Below, piece after piece: positions 1-10,242 of a stretch of 60,000 nucleotides of DNA. Every line of letters starts with the position of its first letter. Within the stretch, counting starts at the first letter, position 1. The DNA comes from Hydractinia symbiolongicarpus (Eukaryota; Cnidaria; Hydrozoa; Anthoathecata; Hydractiniidae): the NCBI RefSeq assembly GCF_029227915.1, contig NC_079875.1:26484001-26544000 (forward strand), read 5' to 3'. Both the position numbers and the translations under genes were made by a program. A model generated the notes under the pieces. It did not search any database, was not told the DNA's origin, and saw only the letters and a program-made list of their open reading frames with translations.

Positions 1-180
1 AGACGTCTTTGAGACGTTTCTTTAGAACGAGATATAACTGGTCTAACGGAGGCCAAATAAAGACGTCTTTAAGACGTTTCTTTAGAACGAGATATAACTG
101 GTCTAACGGAGGCCAAATAAAGACGTTTCTTTAGAACGAGATTAACTCGTCTTATAAAGACGTCTTTAAGACGTCTTTTT
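1..180. repeat. 60-bp tandem repeat array (cut by window edge)
   Basis: Two consecutive 60-base units (1-60 and 61-120) differ at one visible base. A third, degenerate unit follows to about 180. Each unit contains AGACGTCTTT, AGACGTTTCTTTAGAACGAG and a GGCCAAATAA end. The array continues leftward out of the window, so copy number is unknown. Confidence 0.9.
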
Positions 181-244
181 CTTGTCGAGAGACGTCCGAA
201 TGAGCTAGAGATGAGAAAAGACCTCTTGAAGACGTCTTTGTGTT

Positions 245-511
245 TACTGGGCAACAATTATCCTGTATGAATACAAAAAGTAGCAAATATATAAGACACT
301 CTTCTCTTTTAAATGCCTCGTTTATCAATTTTACGGCTAAAATATATAAATCCTGAGACGAGGTTGTTGACCCTAAATGACAATTATCTTGCATCAAAAC
401 AAAAATTTGCAAATATATAACACTCGTCTCTTTTAAATGCCTCGTTTTATCAATTTTATGGCCAAACTATATGGAAACAGAGACGATTTTGTTCACCCTA
501 AATTACAATTA
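245..511. repeat. ~130-bp minisatellite, first block
   Basis: About two diverged units, each with CAATTATC, a TGCCTCGTTT core, CAATTTTAYGGC and GAGACGA...TTGTT.ACCCTAAAT. Starts of CAATTATC fall near 246, 380 and 506. The same family recurs at 55260-55500. The block stops exactly where a Helitron-type 5' terminus begins (512). Confidence 0.8.
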
Positions 512-640
512 TCTATATAATAATACGCTAAGTGTGTCCGTGTGTCTGTGACAGGCAAAGTTGGTATCGTCATTTTCCTTTGATGTTGCCAAAAAAAAAC
601 TTTGATGTTGCCGAAAAGAATATGTCTTCTTTGTCGTGAA
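512..640 (+). mobile_element. Helitron 5' terminus fragment
   Basis: Starts with TCTATATAATAATACGC after an A, as expected for Helitrons, which insert between A and T. The next ~100 bases (GTGTCTGTGACAGGCAAAG, CATTTTCCTTTGATGTTGCC) match the 5' end of the Helitron at 46459-47185 read on the minus strand. A CTTTGATGTTGCC segment is duplicated around an A9 run at 591-612. No GTGGA-TTTT-TCCAC hairpin plus CTAG end was seen downstream, so this is a 5' fragment or an element whose 3' end is lost. Confidence 0.65.
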
Positions 641-2590
641 AAGCCGCGAGTTTTGTGTGGTTTGTTAAATGAAGTTCTAGCACAAAGTAACGGAAATTGT
701 GTTTGCAAAAAAGATGGCTGTCCTTTTTAAGCATTTGTCTTCTCTTGCCTTCAAAATAAATCTTTACAAAAGCATTTAAAAAGGGGCATTGTATATAAAT
801 GAAGTATAGAAAGGTTTCTGTAAGGTTTGTTTATGTTTTGATGATATTATTATGCGAGACATGTTTGTTAGCTAGCATCAACCACACCAACAACAACTAG
901 CTAGGTAGCTAGGAATTTATAAATATGTAGCCATGTTCTTTATGCCTAGCTAAGTCTCCAGTTTTTTTTTAAGTGACCAGCTATTAGCTGCTGTAGTTAC
1001 CTTATGTTAGCTTCAGTTTTATGTTGCTTTTTACATGTAAGCTAATCTTAGTGGTCTTTGCTAAGAATGTGACTGTAACTTATTTTAATTGACATTTTAA
1101 GCTTAAATTAACAAGCCACAACAAGTTTTAAAAAAGTATTACATAATATTTAAGAAGAGTTTAAGGACTGTTTTTAAGCAAATAATGTATTTTTCACAAT
1201 TTGTGTATGCAAGTAATGTATTTTTCACATTTTGTGTAACTAAACTTATATACATCGGTTACATGCAATATGACGAAACGATTTTTATTTAACATGTAGT
1301 AGTTCTGGTACCTTAAGTGTAGTGATTTTTGTTGTTGTAGATGTTCTGACTAAAATGTTTTTGTTTATGGCATTTAGTCTTAATTAAGAAAAGTTTCAAC
1401 TTTTTTGAGGGAGTACAACACCGAAAAAACTTGTGTTTTTTTTATATTTTTTATAAATTCTTACCGGACAGGACTCTGTACAACATACCAAAATGACTGA
1501 TCCCTCTCTATTTATAAATTTGATGCGTTCCAAATCACAGTTTTTTGAAATTTTGGGTAATATTTAATGAGTACAAGATGCAAATACTGATTTTTGTTGA
1601 ATCAGAAGTATTTCCTACAACCATTCTTTTTTTACACTTTTGTGGAGAAAAAGTGTATGCAATATCATCAGAATAACTGATTTTGTTGCAAACTGTTTTT
1701 CTTTTTCACATTTTGGATTGAAATATTGTTATAAAGGGCATATATCAATAGACATATATATACCAAAATAATTAAATTCTGCAAACTTTGATTTTGTCGT
1801 TCACCTCTCATCTTTTATATTTTGATTAAACTTTTGAGGAAAACCAAAGGAATTTTTTAGAATTTGTATTTTGTGTTGCAAATTTAGTGCAAAAATTTAA
1901 CTGTTGTGAGGGAGGACCATATGCAATTATATATACTAAAAATAATAATTTGATATTCTACAAGTTGTATTTTTGTATGCACTTAAATGACTGCTTTTTC
2001 TGAGTTGAATTTGATGGGTTTCATATCAATTTTGCGGAAGATTTTATGGCTGAAGACAATATAAAACATGCCAATTGAACTGATTTTTGTTCATATTTTG
2101 ATTTGCTCCTCATAAACCTTTGTGTTTTACATTTATTGTAAACTTTTTTTAGGAAGGACCATATATATATATATACAATGTTTTTAAAATAATGATTTTT
2201 GTTGATTTAAAATTTACTCCTTGCTCATTGCTTTTTCGACATTTCAGGTTAAAATGTTTGGTAAAGTCAGTACGGATCATTAGACAAAAAATTGTTTTGT
2301 TAACCGGTTAATTTTTACATTTTGTGCATATTTTTGCGGGAGAGGATGGTATGCAAACGAATAAATGATTTTTCAAAGTTTAACTTTTTGTTTTTAGGTG
2401 TTTTGTGTTTGTTTAAGTTTGGGTTTTTGATTTTGTTCAGGTTGTATTGTTGTATAAGCATTTAGGGAAAAGACAATGTTTAAAATGCTTAAAGAACTTA
2501 TTTCATAGATCTGTGCTTACTGTTGCAAGCCTTTCTTTTCGACACTTCAGATTAAAATATTGAAGGTTTTCAACATAATCACCTAACAAA
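641..2590. other. Non-coding AT-rich stretch
   Basis: No coding region supported. There are CTAGCTAGGTAGCTAG motifs near 895-915. From about 1180 to 2560, loosely similar T-rich segments recur (TGATTTTTGTTG, TTTTCACATTTTG, TTTTGAGG), which may be a badly decayed tandem repeat of roughly 160-180 bases. Confidence 0.5.
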
Positions 2591-2934
2591 TAGATATACA
2601 ATAGGTAAACATGAGTATTGAGATTTATTAACCCGAGGTGATTTATATTCAACGATGCGCAGCGGAGTTGAATATAATATCACCGAGGGTTAATAAATCC
2701 AATAACCTATGTTTACCTATTGTATATATGTTTTATTATATACCCAAAAGAGATTGTATAATTATAACAATCTCTTTTGGGTATATAATAAAACATATAT
2801 ACAATAGGTAAACATAGGTTATTGGATTTATTAACCCTCGGTGATATTATATTCAACTCCGCTGCGCGTCGTTGAATATAAATCACCTCGGGTTAATAAA
2901 TCTCAATAACCTATGTTTACCTATTGTATATCTA
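2591..2934. repeat. 344-bp near-perfect palindrome (foldback element)
   Basis: The left arm starting TAGATATACAATAGGTAAAC is matched by the reverse complement ending GTTTACCTATTGTATATCTA. The centre lies near 2762, with AGATTGT (2751-2757) facing ACAATCT (2767-2773). Each arm is itself an inverted repeat: a TACAATAGG...CCTATTGTA hairpin with GATTTATTAACCC / GGGTTAATAAATC inside and a GCGCAGCGGAG tip. A single arm occurs at 40735. Such architecture is typical of foldback or palindromic MITE-type DNA elements; the superfamily is not identified. Confidence 0.85.
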
Positions 2935-4383
2935 CTTATTATCTAGACCTTACAGAAAAATATGACGTCAAATAACCGACATTGCTGTTTTCCAGGGGAT
3001 TGATATGTGTTTGTTGTTGCCGTGGTGCTACGAAATGGCTGGTAAATTAAATTTAGAAAAGTTCTTAAAAAAATCTTTGTTTGTTTTTTTATAACTTTCA
3101 TAAAACACCTAAAATAGATCTACAAGGGAAAAGATAAAAAGATTAAAAAAAACGGCATGCGTTTAAGCAAAAGGTTATCTTCCTACAGTTTTCTTTTTTG
3201 TTATTATTTACACACAAAGCAAAAAGTCTTGCCTGTACAGAATACAGATTTCAAATGAAAATTGTAACCACTCTTTCAAACCTCCTAATTTTTAATTTTT
3301 TGATATACCCTAGGATATTCTAACTTAAAATAATCTGGAAAATGTTGGTACAGTTTATTTCTCAATTACAAAGTTAATGGTTTTGTTGAATTAATACTTC
3401 TGGCATTTAATACACCCTAAAATTTTATTGATTTATTTAGTACATTTTAAAATATGACTTCTAGTGAATACGCTGCAGATCCGAACGATTCTTTTTTATC
3501 GGAGATTTTCGGAAAATGTCTTAGAAGTATCTGTGATCATTTGTGAAACACGCGCAAAACATATTCAAAAAGTAATGCCTTGATGTAATTTAAAGGAACC
3601 GCAAAATAAATTATAAGAGAGAGAAAAATAAATATTTCATATTTCATATCAGCTAAAATAAATGCCAAAAAATTCGTATAAATTCGAAACAGCAACTGTT
3701 GTTGAATCATTTCGCAACAAAAAGTCATTGATAACCAACCAAGCTTAAGATGGAAAAACGAAAAGGAGTATTCATTAAGTAGTTTTTTCTCAGTAATGTT
3801 ACAATCCCGTAGGAACATCTTTAAACATTTATTTTGTTAGGAAAAACAACATTCAATTAAGGAATGCTTTTTCTTCTCCCCTATACACCAAATATGCCGT
3901 TTTTAATACATAGTGAAAAACCCATTCACGTTAAAAGATTTTGAATTTTTGAATTCTTGCGCATAGTACAATATGTAGTTATACAAAGTGACGCTTTATG
4001 GACCAGCGGAGACAGAATGTGTATAGGGTGTTAACGTCAAATTACGCAAGTTTTTGCTGACTGTAATATAGTTAAAAATACATTCTTTACTGCATATAAC
4101 TATTCTATTGGCATATTCAAAATTAAGTGGAAATATATATCGTCTGTCTTACGTAGCCTAAGTGCTAACTAGATAAAAGCACCAAAGTAGATATAGTTTG
4201 TAGTAGTCTTTGATGAGCTTGTTACACGTTTTTGCATTTAAAAGAACATGCACCAAGCGTGTTTTGTGATCATTGTGTTTCTAAGAAAATCCGCATTTGA
4301 AAAATCCTTCGTTAATTAGTTAAAGCTAACTAGCCTGCAAACATCACAATAAATCGTTAGTGATAAAGTTCTGCATATAGAAA
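2935..4383. other. Non-coding stretch with one very short open frame
   Basis: No gene supported. A 30-codon ATG frame at 3454-3546 (begins MTSSEYAADP) has a mixed amino acid composition and follows an acceptor-like TTTATTTAG, but nothing else supports it. The rest is AT-rich and unremarkable. Confidence 0.4.
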
Positions 4384-4467
4384 TTGCTTTACTGGAGTTG
4401 GAAGGCAACGCAACAATAGCTAAAGTTGCTTTACTGGAGTTGGAAGACAACGCAACAATAGCTAAAA
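4384..4467. repeat. 42-bp tandem duplication
   Basis: Two adjacent units (4384-4425 and 4426-4467) beginning TTGCTTTACTGGAGTTGGAA differ at about two bases. This is a local duplication with no coding content. Confidence 0.9.
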
Positions 4468-5274
4468 CTATTAAATGTATGGGACTAAAAAAGTAAGGCT
4501 GCCGTGAAAAATTTCACGGAAAATTAAGGTATTTTTACAGCAAGTATCTGAAAATGAAAGTTCCACGGGAAATTAAAATTTTATTCTGCGGCAAATGAAA
4601 CGTTAAGTTATTAAAGCAATTTGGGAGAGAAAATACAAAAGGCAAAACTTATCCTAAGGGGCAGCAATGTATGTGATATACAAAAAAGACTGTTTTTTGT
4701 TGATTTAGAGTTTTGCAATTTCTTAAAGAGAAATTTAGTTTGCTATTTGGTTTAATTGAAGTTTAGTGAAAGGAGAAACATTTTGTTCCCATCCATTGTT
4801 TTAGTGGTTGTAGCTAAAATGTAGTTTAAAATAAAAATAGTATTAATAGCGTGCTGTTTTAATCGATGTGTGAAAGTATAACCATTTCTTTTCTAAATAC
4901 CACCTGCCTGTTCAATGTGTTTATATGAAACGCACAATTATCATCATATTCAATGTTGAAACTTCATATACGTAAATAGACCTATTTCAATATCCATTTC
5001 CATTCCGCACAATACACAGCCGGAATAGATATACTAACATGAAAACGAGGTTCGTTTAGAGACAATTTTAATTTGTCAGCGAAGTGATGTACATATAGTT
5101 TGTTTACCTTTATTATTTCTCAAATTAACTTGTCAAATGGGAAAATTATGAACTTTTGGTAAAAAAATAGAAAATGGCATTTATTTTATACCCTTTGGGT
5201 TTCTTAAAGTTGATTGATTTGGATTTTATATTTAGCTTTTAAGTACCCTTGAGCCTTGATTCTTTAAAAATTAT

Positions 5275-5882
5275 GGCCTGTAAGAATGTTACGGTTACCA
5301 AAAAATTACGTTATTTAAACGTTTCTTTTTTTAACGTTTCTGGTTTGAACATTAAAAAAACGTTTTTATGACGCTTCATTTGCAATGATTTTTACATAAA
5401 CCTAAATTAAATGTTTTTAAAACGGTATGAAAATAACGTTCTTTAAATACCGCTTAAATGACGTATTTTTAACGTTATTAGTGTAACGTTATAAAAACGG
5501 CATACGATTAAAGGTTTTTGTAACGTTATTTATACTAACTCAAATTAAACGTTTTAGAAACGTTCCTAGAATAACGTTTTTTGTAAGTCACTAATTCACG
5601 TATTTTTAACGTTATTAGTGTGACATTATTAAAACGGTCAACGATTAAACGTTTTTGTAACGTCTCTTTTATAACGTTATTTAAACAAACTCAAAGTAAA
5701 CGTTTTAGAAACATGTGTAAACGGTGCGATATTGAACGGTATTTAGACCAACGGAATGACGTTATTTGAACGTTAATTTAGAACGTCATTTGAACGTTAC
5801 ACGCGGAACGTTATTTGAACGTGCGTAAAAAAGTTGTTATTGAATGTGCAAACGGTACGTTATATGACCGTTAATTGAACGA
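5275..5882. repeat. AACGTT/ACGTTATT-rich block
   Basis: About 600 bases are saturated with AACGTT, ACGTT and AACGG motifs on both strands at irregular 15-30 base spacing (for example GAACGTTATTTGAACG). AACGTT is its own reverse complement, so the block has many short dyads. It ends where the SINE at 5883 begins. It is not a simple microsatellite, because spacer sequences vary. Confidence 0.7.
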
Positions 5883-6230
5883 AGATGATAGATGTGCTTA
5901 TTTCACATGGCTGGCCTCACAAATATCGAGGGATATACCCTGTGTATTTTTTTCAAGAGGGGCCATGGTTTAGATGAAGAGTCCTAGAGTATTAAATGCT
6001 CATTTTGAGCTACGCAATCCCAATTAGGGCCCGCGCTCTACTAGACAACTCCTGGTAACATCCAACGGCTACACAGTGTGCCATCTCCACAATTTCCCTC
6101 ACATGGCTTGGGTTAACCCGGGACTATGGTAAAATTCACTCGCCCATGTCGATTCTCCATAAAGAGGATTCAAACCCCGGTATTCCGCACAGAGTACGAG
6201 AGCTATAACCACTAATCCACGGCGCCACAA
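5883..6230 (-). mobile_element. tRNA-derived SINE, family 1, copy 1
   Basis: Read on the minus strand, the element begins with a tRNA-like head near 6228 (GGCGCCGTGGATTAGTGG, then a B-box-like GGGTTTGAATCC). It has a ~270-base body and ends in a GATAGAT-type tail (plus-strand 5883-5893). It matches 26532-26883 along its whole length with scattered substitutions. The head resembles RNA polymerase III box A and box B promoters. It lacks any protein and would depend on a LINE for mobility. Confidence 0.8.
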
Positions 6231-9200
6231 ACAAAATAACTTCTTTTGGACTTTAATAAAACGTTCTTGTGCCCACTGAGTAAGTAGTATTTCTTGTTGT
6301 TATTCCATGTGAGGTATACCTATGATTATCATATACTTTGAGTTTTTCTCGCAACTTGATTGGCTAGTCTGAACGAAATATATGCTGTATTTTGTTTTTC
6401 AACCAAGAAACGAGTGCAATTTTTACTTATACAGCGTGCAAAAAGTTTATATTCTTCCTTTGGTTGGCTGATTTAGCGTGCAAAAAGCTTATATTTTTGT
6501 CTTGATTGGTTGAAAATTCGTAGAAAAAGCCTATTTTGTTCTTAAAAACTAACATTTGGCGGTGAATTTGTTTTCACAAATATGCTTTTTATGATTCGAA
6601 AATTTTCTTTTGTTTCGACATTCATTAAATAGTCATTAATCATAGAGCACGCGCCCTCCACCGGGTGCAAACAAAGTTTGATTATAACAGTCAACTCGAA
6701 AGAATTATATAATAGCACGACGATGGAGTTCTGTGTTATTTGGCTTCACAATGATAATTTATTCTTTTAAAAATTCATAGTTTTTATTTCCATTCAAATT
6801 CTTTCAAGCATGACATGAACATAATTTGTTATAATGATCCAAATCGCACGTGACTTCATAAATTCAAATAATTTATAAGTTCATGAATATAAATGAAATA
6901 AATTACCTTGCAGTGATTATCTTGACCCCCATAACATTTATTCAAATAATAATCAATAGGCATTTTTTATTCTTTTCACAAAGAGAATAAGAACAATTTT
7001 AGGAGAAACCTAAATCTATTTTCTTAAAGAAGGGAGCTACACTGTAGCTACTAAATATTTTTATTTATGAAAATGTGTGACCTTTGAGTAAAACATTTTC
7101 GTAAGAACAGCAGCATGTTCAGTAGTTTATCACTTCTTGAACATATTCAATAAATGATACACCTACAATACTAATATGAACTTGAACAGACAAACCAAAA
7201 CAATGAGCCAAAATATGTTTATTATAAATTTATACTGAATGCAAAAGGATATTAAAAGTGTGACAATAATTAAGGGATCTCACCTCTGTGCACATAGCTA
7301 GCGATAACATTCATCCTATAATATCTGGCTAGGATGAAAATATAAGTATAATATATATATAAATTATAATTATATAAGTTATTTGAGGTTTAAGTAAACT
7401 AGGTAAATATTTCAGATCTTACAGTATAGAATATAAACTTTTTGGAGGAGCAAGAAACAAGACGTTTGTTAGCTTGCTATAGCTAGCTAGCTAGTCAACA
7501 TTAAAGTTGCCATGAATACACTTAATATCAATAAATATTCATAATTTTTGTCACACTACCACTATTAATACCCTCTCTATACTTTTATTCACTGCGACTC
7601 TTTCAATACGGCAGTTGAAAATTATAAAACCAACATTTGTTGATAACTACGGTCAGAACAGCTAGTAAACAACTTGGCGTCCTGAACATTATCTAAACTA
7701 ACCTCGTTTTTATGCAATGTTTTGATTTTTCGCTACCACGGATGACTTTGAAAAGGCGATATTGAAATAGGCCTATTGTTATATCACACTGTAGGCTTGA
7801 CATTTAATTGTTATCGAAATTGTGGCTTGTTTAGACATACATTTTACTTACGTTGACTGTTAAAATCTCATTGGAGAAGCCTCTGGACATTTCCAGAGGC
7901 TTTTCCAATGAGTTGACTATTGTAAAATAATTAAAAATTGATGGAAGGTATTGTTGCTTTATCGCTTTTGGTCTACACATTGTTTTCATTCAAATTTCTT
8001 TTATAAGAATCATCAAGGCTCAAAATCCGAAATTTTAAGAATATTTGAAGAATAGTTTTGTGGAAATTCAAATAGTCTGAAATATTCACTTTTTTTGTTG
8101 CTTATTAGTTCTTATTGGTGTTTTCCACATTTTTTCAGTCAGTCATGTTTTAAATTTTCTTTGTTTATATTTTCTATCTACAGCATGAGCAAAAAGCCGC
8201 AAACCCTTTAATTTTTGTAAACATTGGAAACTCATTGAAGCACATGTTTTTTTATAAGAATGCTCATCTTGAAGGAAGCCTTTTAATGTTTTTTAACTTT
8301 TCTAATTTAAAGCCTTCTTAAACTGCTCTTAATTTTACTCTTTTTTTGCCTTAAATGTTCTTAACATGTTCTAAATTATATGTTCTTATAAACTTGGTTC
8401 TTATACCGACAGTGAAATTTCATGTCAAAATGTTTATTTTTTATCTTTCGCTTCGTTTAAGCAGTTTACTATCTATTAAGAACACTTATCAGATACATGT
8501 TATTTATACCCGTTACATACATACGTTCTGTTTTTATATTTTACCAGCATTGAAAATTGATTCAAACTTGACACACGTCAAAAAAGGATCAAAATAGGAG
8601 CAATATATTTTTGCTTATGTTACTTTTTCTGTGACGACAAATCGGATTAATCATTTGTCCACAAAATACAGGAAGATTCTACTTGATGAAACAAAGTGAT
8701 GTTGTAAGTTTCAAGTTCTAATGATAATCCTAACAAGAGTTATTATATTTTCCGATTATAAGGTTTTCATAGAGATATTTAGGGGTAGTTTCGAGTAATA
8801 GCCAATATCAAAGCCTCTGATAGGTATGGGAACAAAATCTGGCACGCATGTGTCTAATTAAAACTCAGTAAGTATCATAGTCGTACGCATGACTTTCAAC
8901 CCAATATGAGGGAAGTTGATTACCCTCGCCTATAATACTCCGGCCAAAATAAGCTGGACGATGTCACTTTGCGCCTTTCCTCTTTTCACGAGGTAATGCT
9001 TAATCAAGGAAAGAATTAGCTTATTTCCGTCAGCATTTTCTACATAGTGATCCATATTTTACAAATCTGTTAAAGGGAATAAAATAGTTTCTTTTCGCGT
9101 GTGGTAATGTTAATTAACGATGACAGAAGTGTAGGTTCCTGAAAGAAATGATAATTTCAAAAGTCGGATAACGATCGGGCAAAACTAACAAATCAATAAA

Positions 9201-9511
9201 GTGTTTGAAATATCTTTCACGATATATCAAACTTTCATGATTTCATGATTATTGCACTCTTACATTAATATTTATACAAAATTATGTTGGAGTTTGCTAT
9301 AAAAGTTTTTCGGGTAGCTTCAAGCAATGTCCCTATTTTTTCAGAAAGGTGAAGTTTAGTCGGCCAATTTTTGTTTACATATTCTGTTGAATTTAGATGA
9401 TATAAAAACAAGAACTAGAAAGCTATTAGCAAAGAATTCCATAGAAAGGTATAATAAATTGTGTTATCTCCAAATTTTGAAATTTTGCTTAACAATAAGA
9501 TAAATAAAATG
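6231..9511. other. Non-coding AT-rich stretch
   Basis: No coding region supported. 6340-6560 contains TTGATTGG...ACGAAATATAT...ACGAGTGCAA, a motif set also found at 15540 and 39315. AGCTAGCTAGCTAG lies at 7483-7496. A strong hairpin is annotated separately at 7867-7912. Short open frames here look random. Confidence 0.5.
7867..7912. repeat. 20-bp stem hairpin
   Basis: CTCATTGGAGAAGCCTCTGG (7867-7886) pairs with CCAGAGGCTTTTCCAATGAG (7893-7912) with one mismatch and a 6-base loop. It is flanked by GTTGACT on both sides. It may be a palindromic mini-element or a transposon end pair; there is no coding context. Confidence 0.85.
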
Positions 9512-10242
9512 TAGTTTATTAGGAAAAATTTCGTGGGAAATAATTTTCGCGGATTTCGGCATAATAACCGTGTAAATTCGAAAAGGTTTGTTCCCGCGAA
9601 ATTTTTAAATAATTGTTTGATCCGCGAAATTTTGTATAAGAAAATTTCTGAAAAATTTCCATGGTCGAATTCTCCACTTCCACAAACTACTTTCACATAC
9701 TTCTTTTGTCATCGTTTTTTATCAGAAAAAGAACGATTAAAATTTATAAGATATAATCTATTCTATCTTTCGAAATAAACTACCTCTACTAATCGATTAC
9801 AAAAGCATCTACTTTTTTTGTGTTATTTACTTGACTTTATCACGTTTGCTTTCTGAAAACAAGTTGAACCATGATGCAAAATTATACTGTCACTTTACTC
9901 CTTAACCAATTAGAGCACTCAGACGCCAGTCCAAAATTCATTTTACCAGCCCTTCTTTTTAATTGTTTTTGTAAACGAGGAAAAGAGCTTCCGACGATAT
10001 CAAAAGTGGAGCCATAAAGCTATTTCCCTGGATAGAATTCGTCTTTGTAAATGCTTTTTTTTTAGATTGTTCGACAATAGATTTCAAAAAATAGTCAAAA
10101 ATGTCAAAACGCGAGATTTAGTCCCCGCGAAATATTAGCAAATGGCCTAACCGCAAAGAAAAATCTCCGCGAAATGCTTAATTTTCGTGGATGTCCTTAA
10201 TTGCGAAATTTAATTCCCGCAAAAATTCATCGCAATAAAGTA
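9512..10242. mobile_element. MITE-like element with CGCGAAA-rich inverted ends
   Basis: The left end (TAGTTTATTAGGAAAAATTT... with TTCGCGG) is imperfectly matched by the reverse complement of the right end (TACTTTATTGCGATGAATTT... with GCGGGAATTAAATTTCGC) over about 40 bases. Several CGCGAAAT or ATTTTCGCGG motifs lie inside both ends and face each other. No transposase frame is present. A TA target duplication is possible. Confidence 0.55.

Noticed and set aside
1-180. CRISPR array
   Set aside because: The 60-base units are contiguous repeats without distinct spacers, and the genome is eukaryotic.
3537-3818. 93-codon hydrophobic minus-strand frame
   Set aside because: AT-rich DNA readily yields Phe/Leu/Ile-rich frames. 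No start context, splice or family support.
9415-9778. Opposite-strand 81-93 codon frames
   Set aside because: They fall across the left end of the MITE-like element. The inverted ends explain the sequence better than coding.
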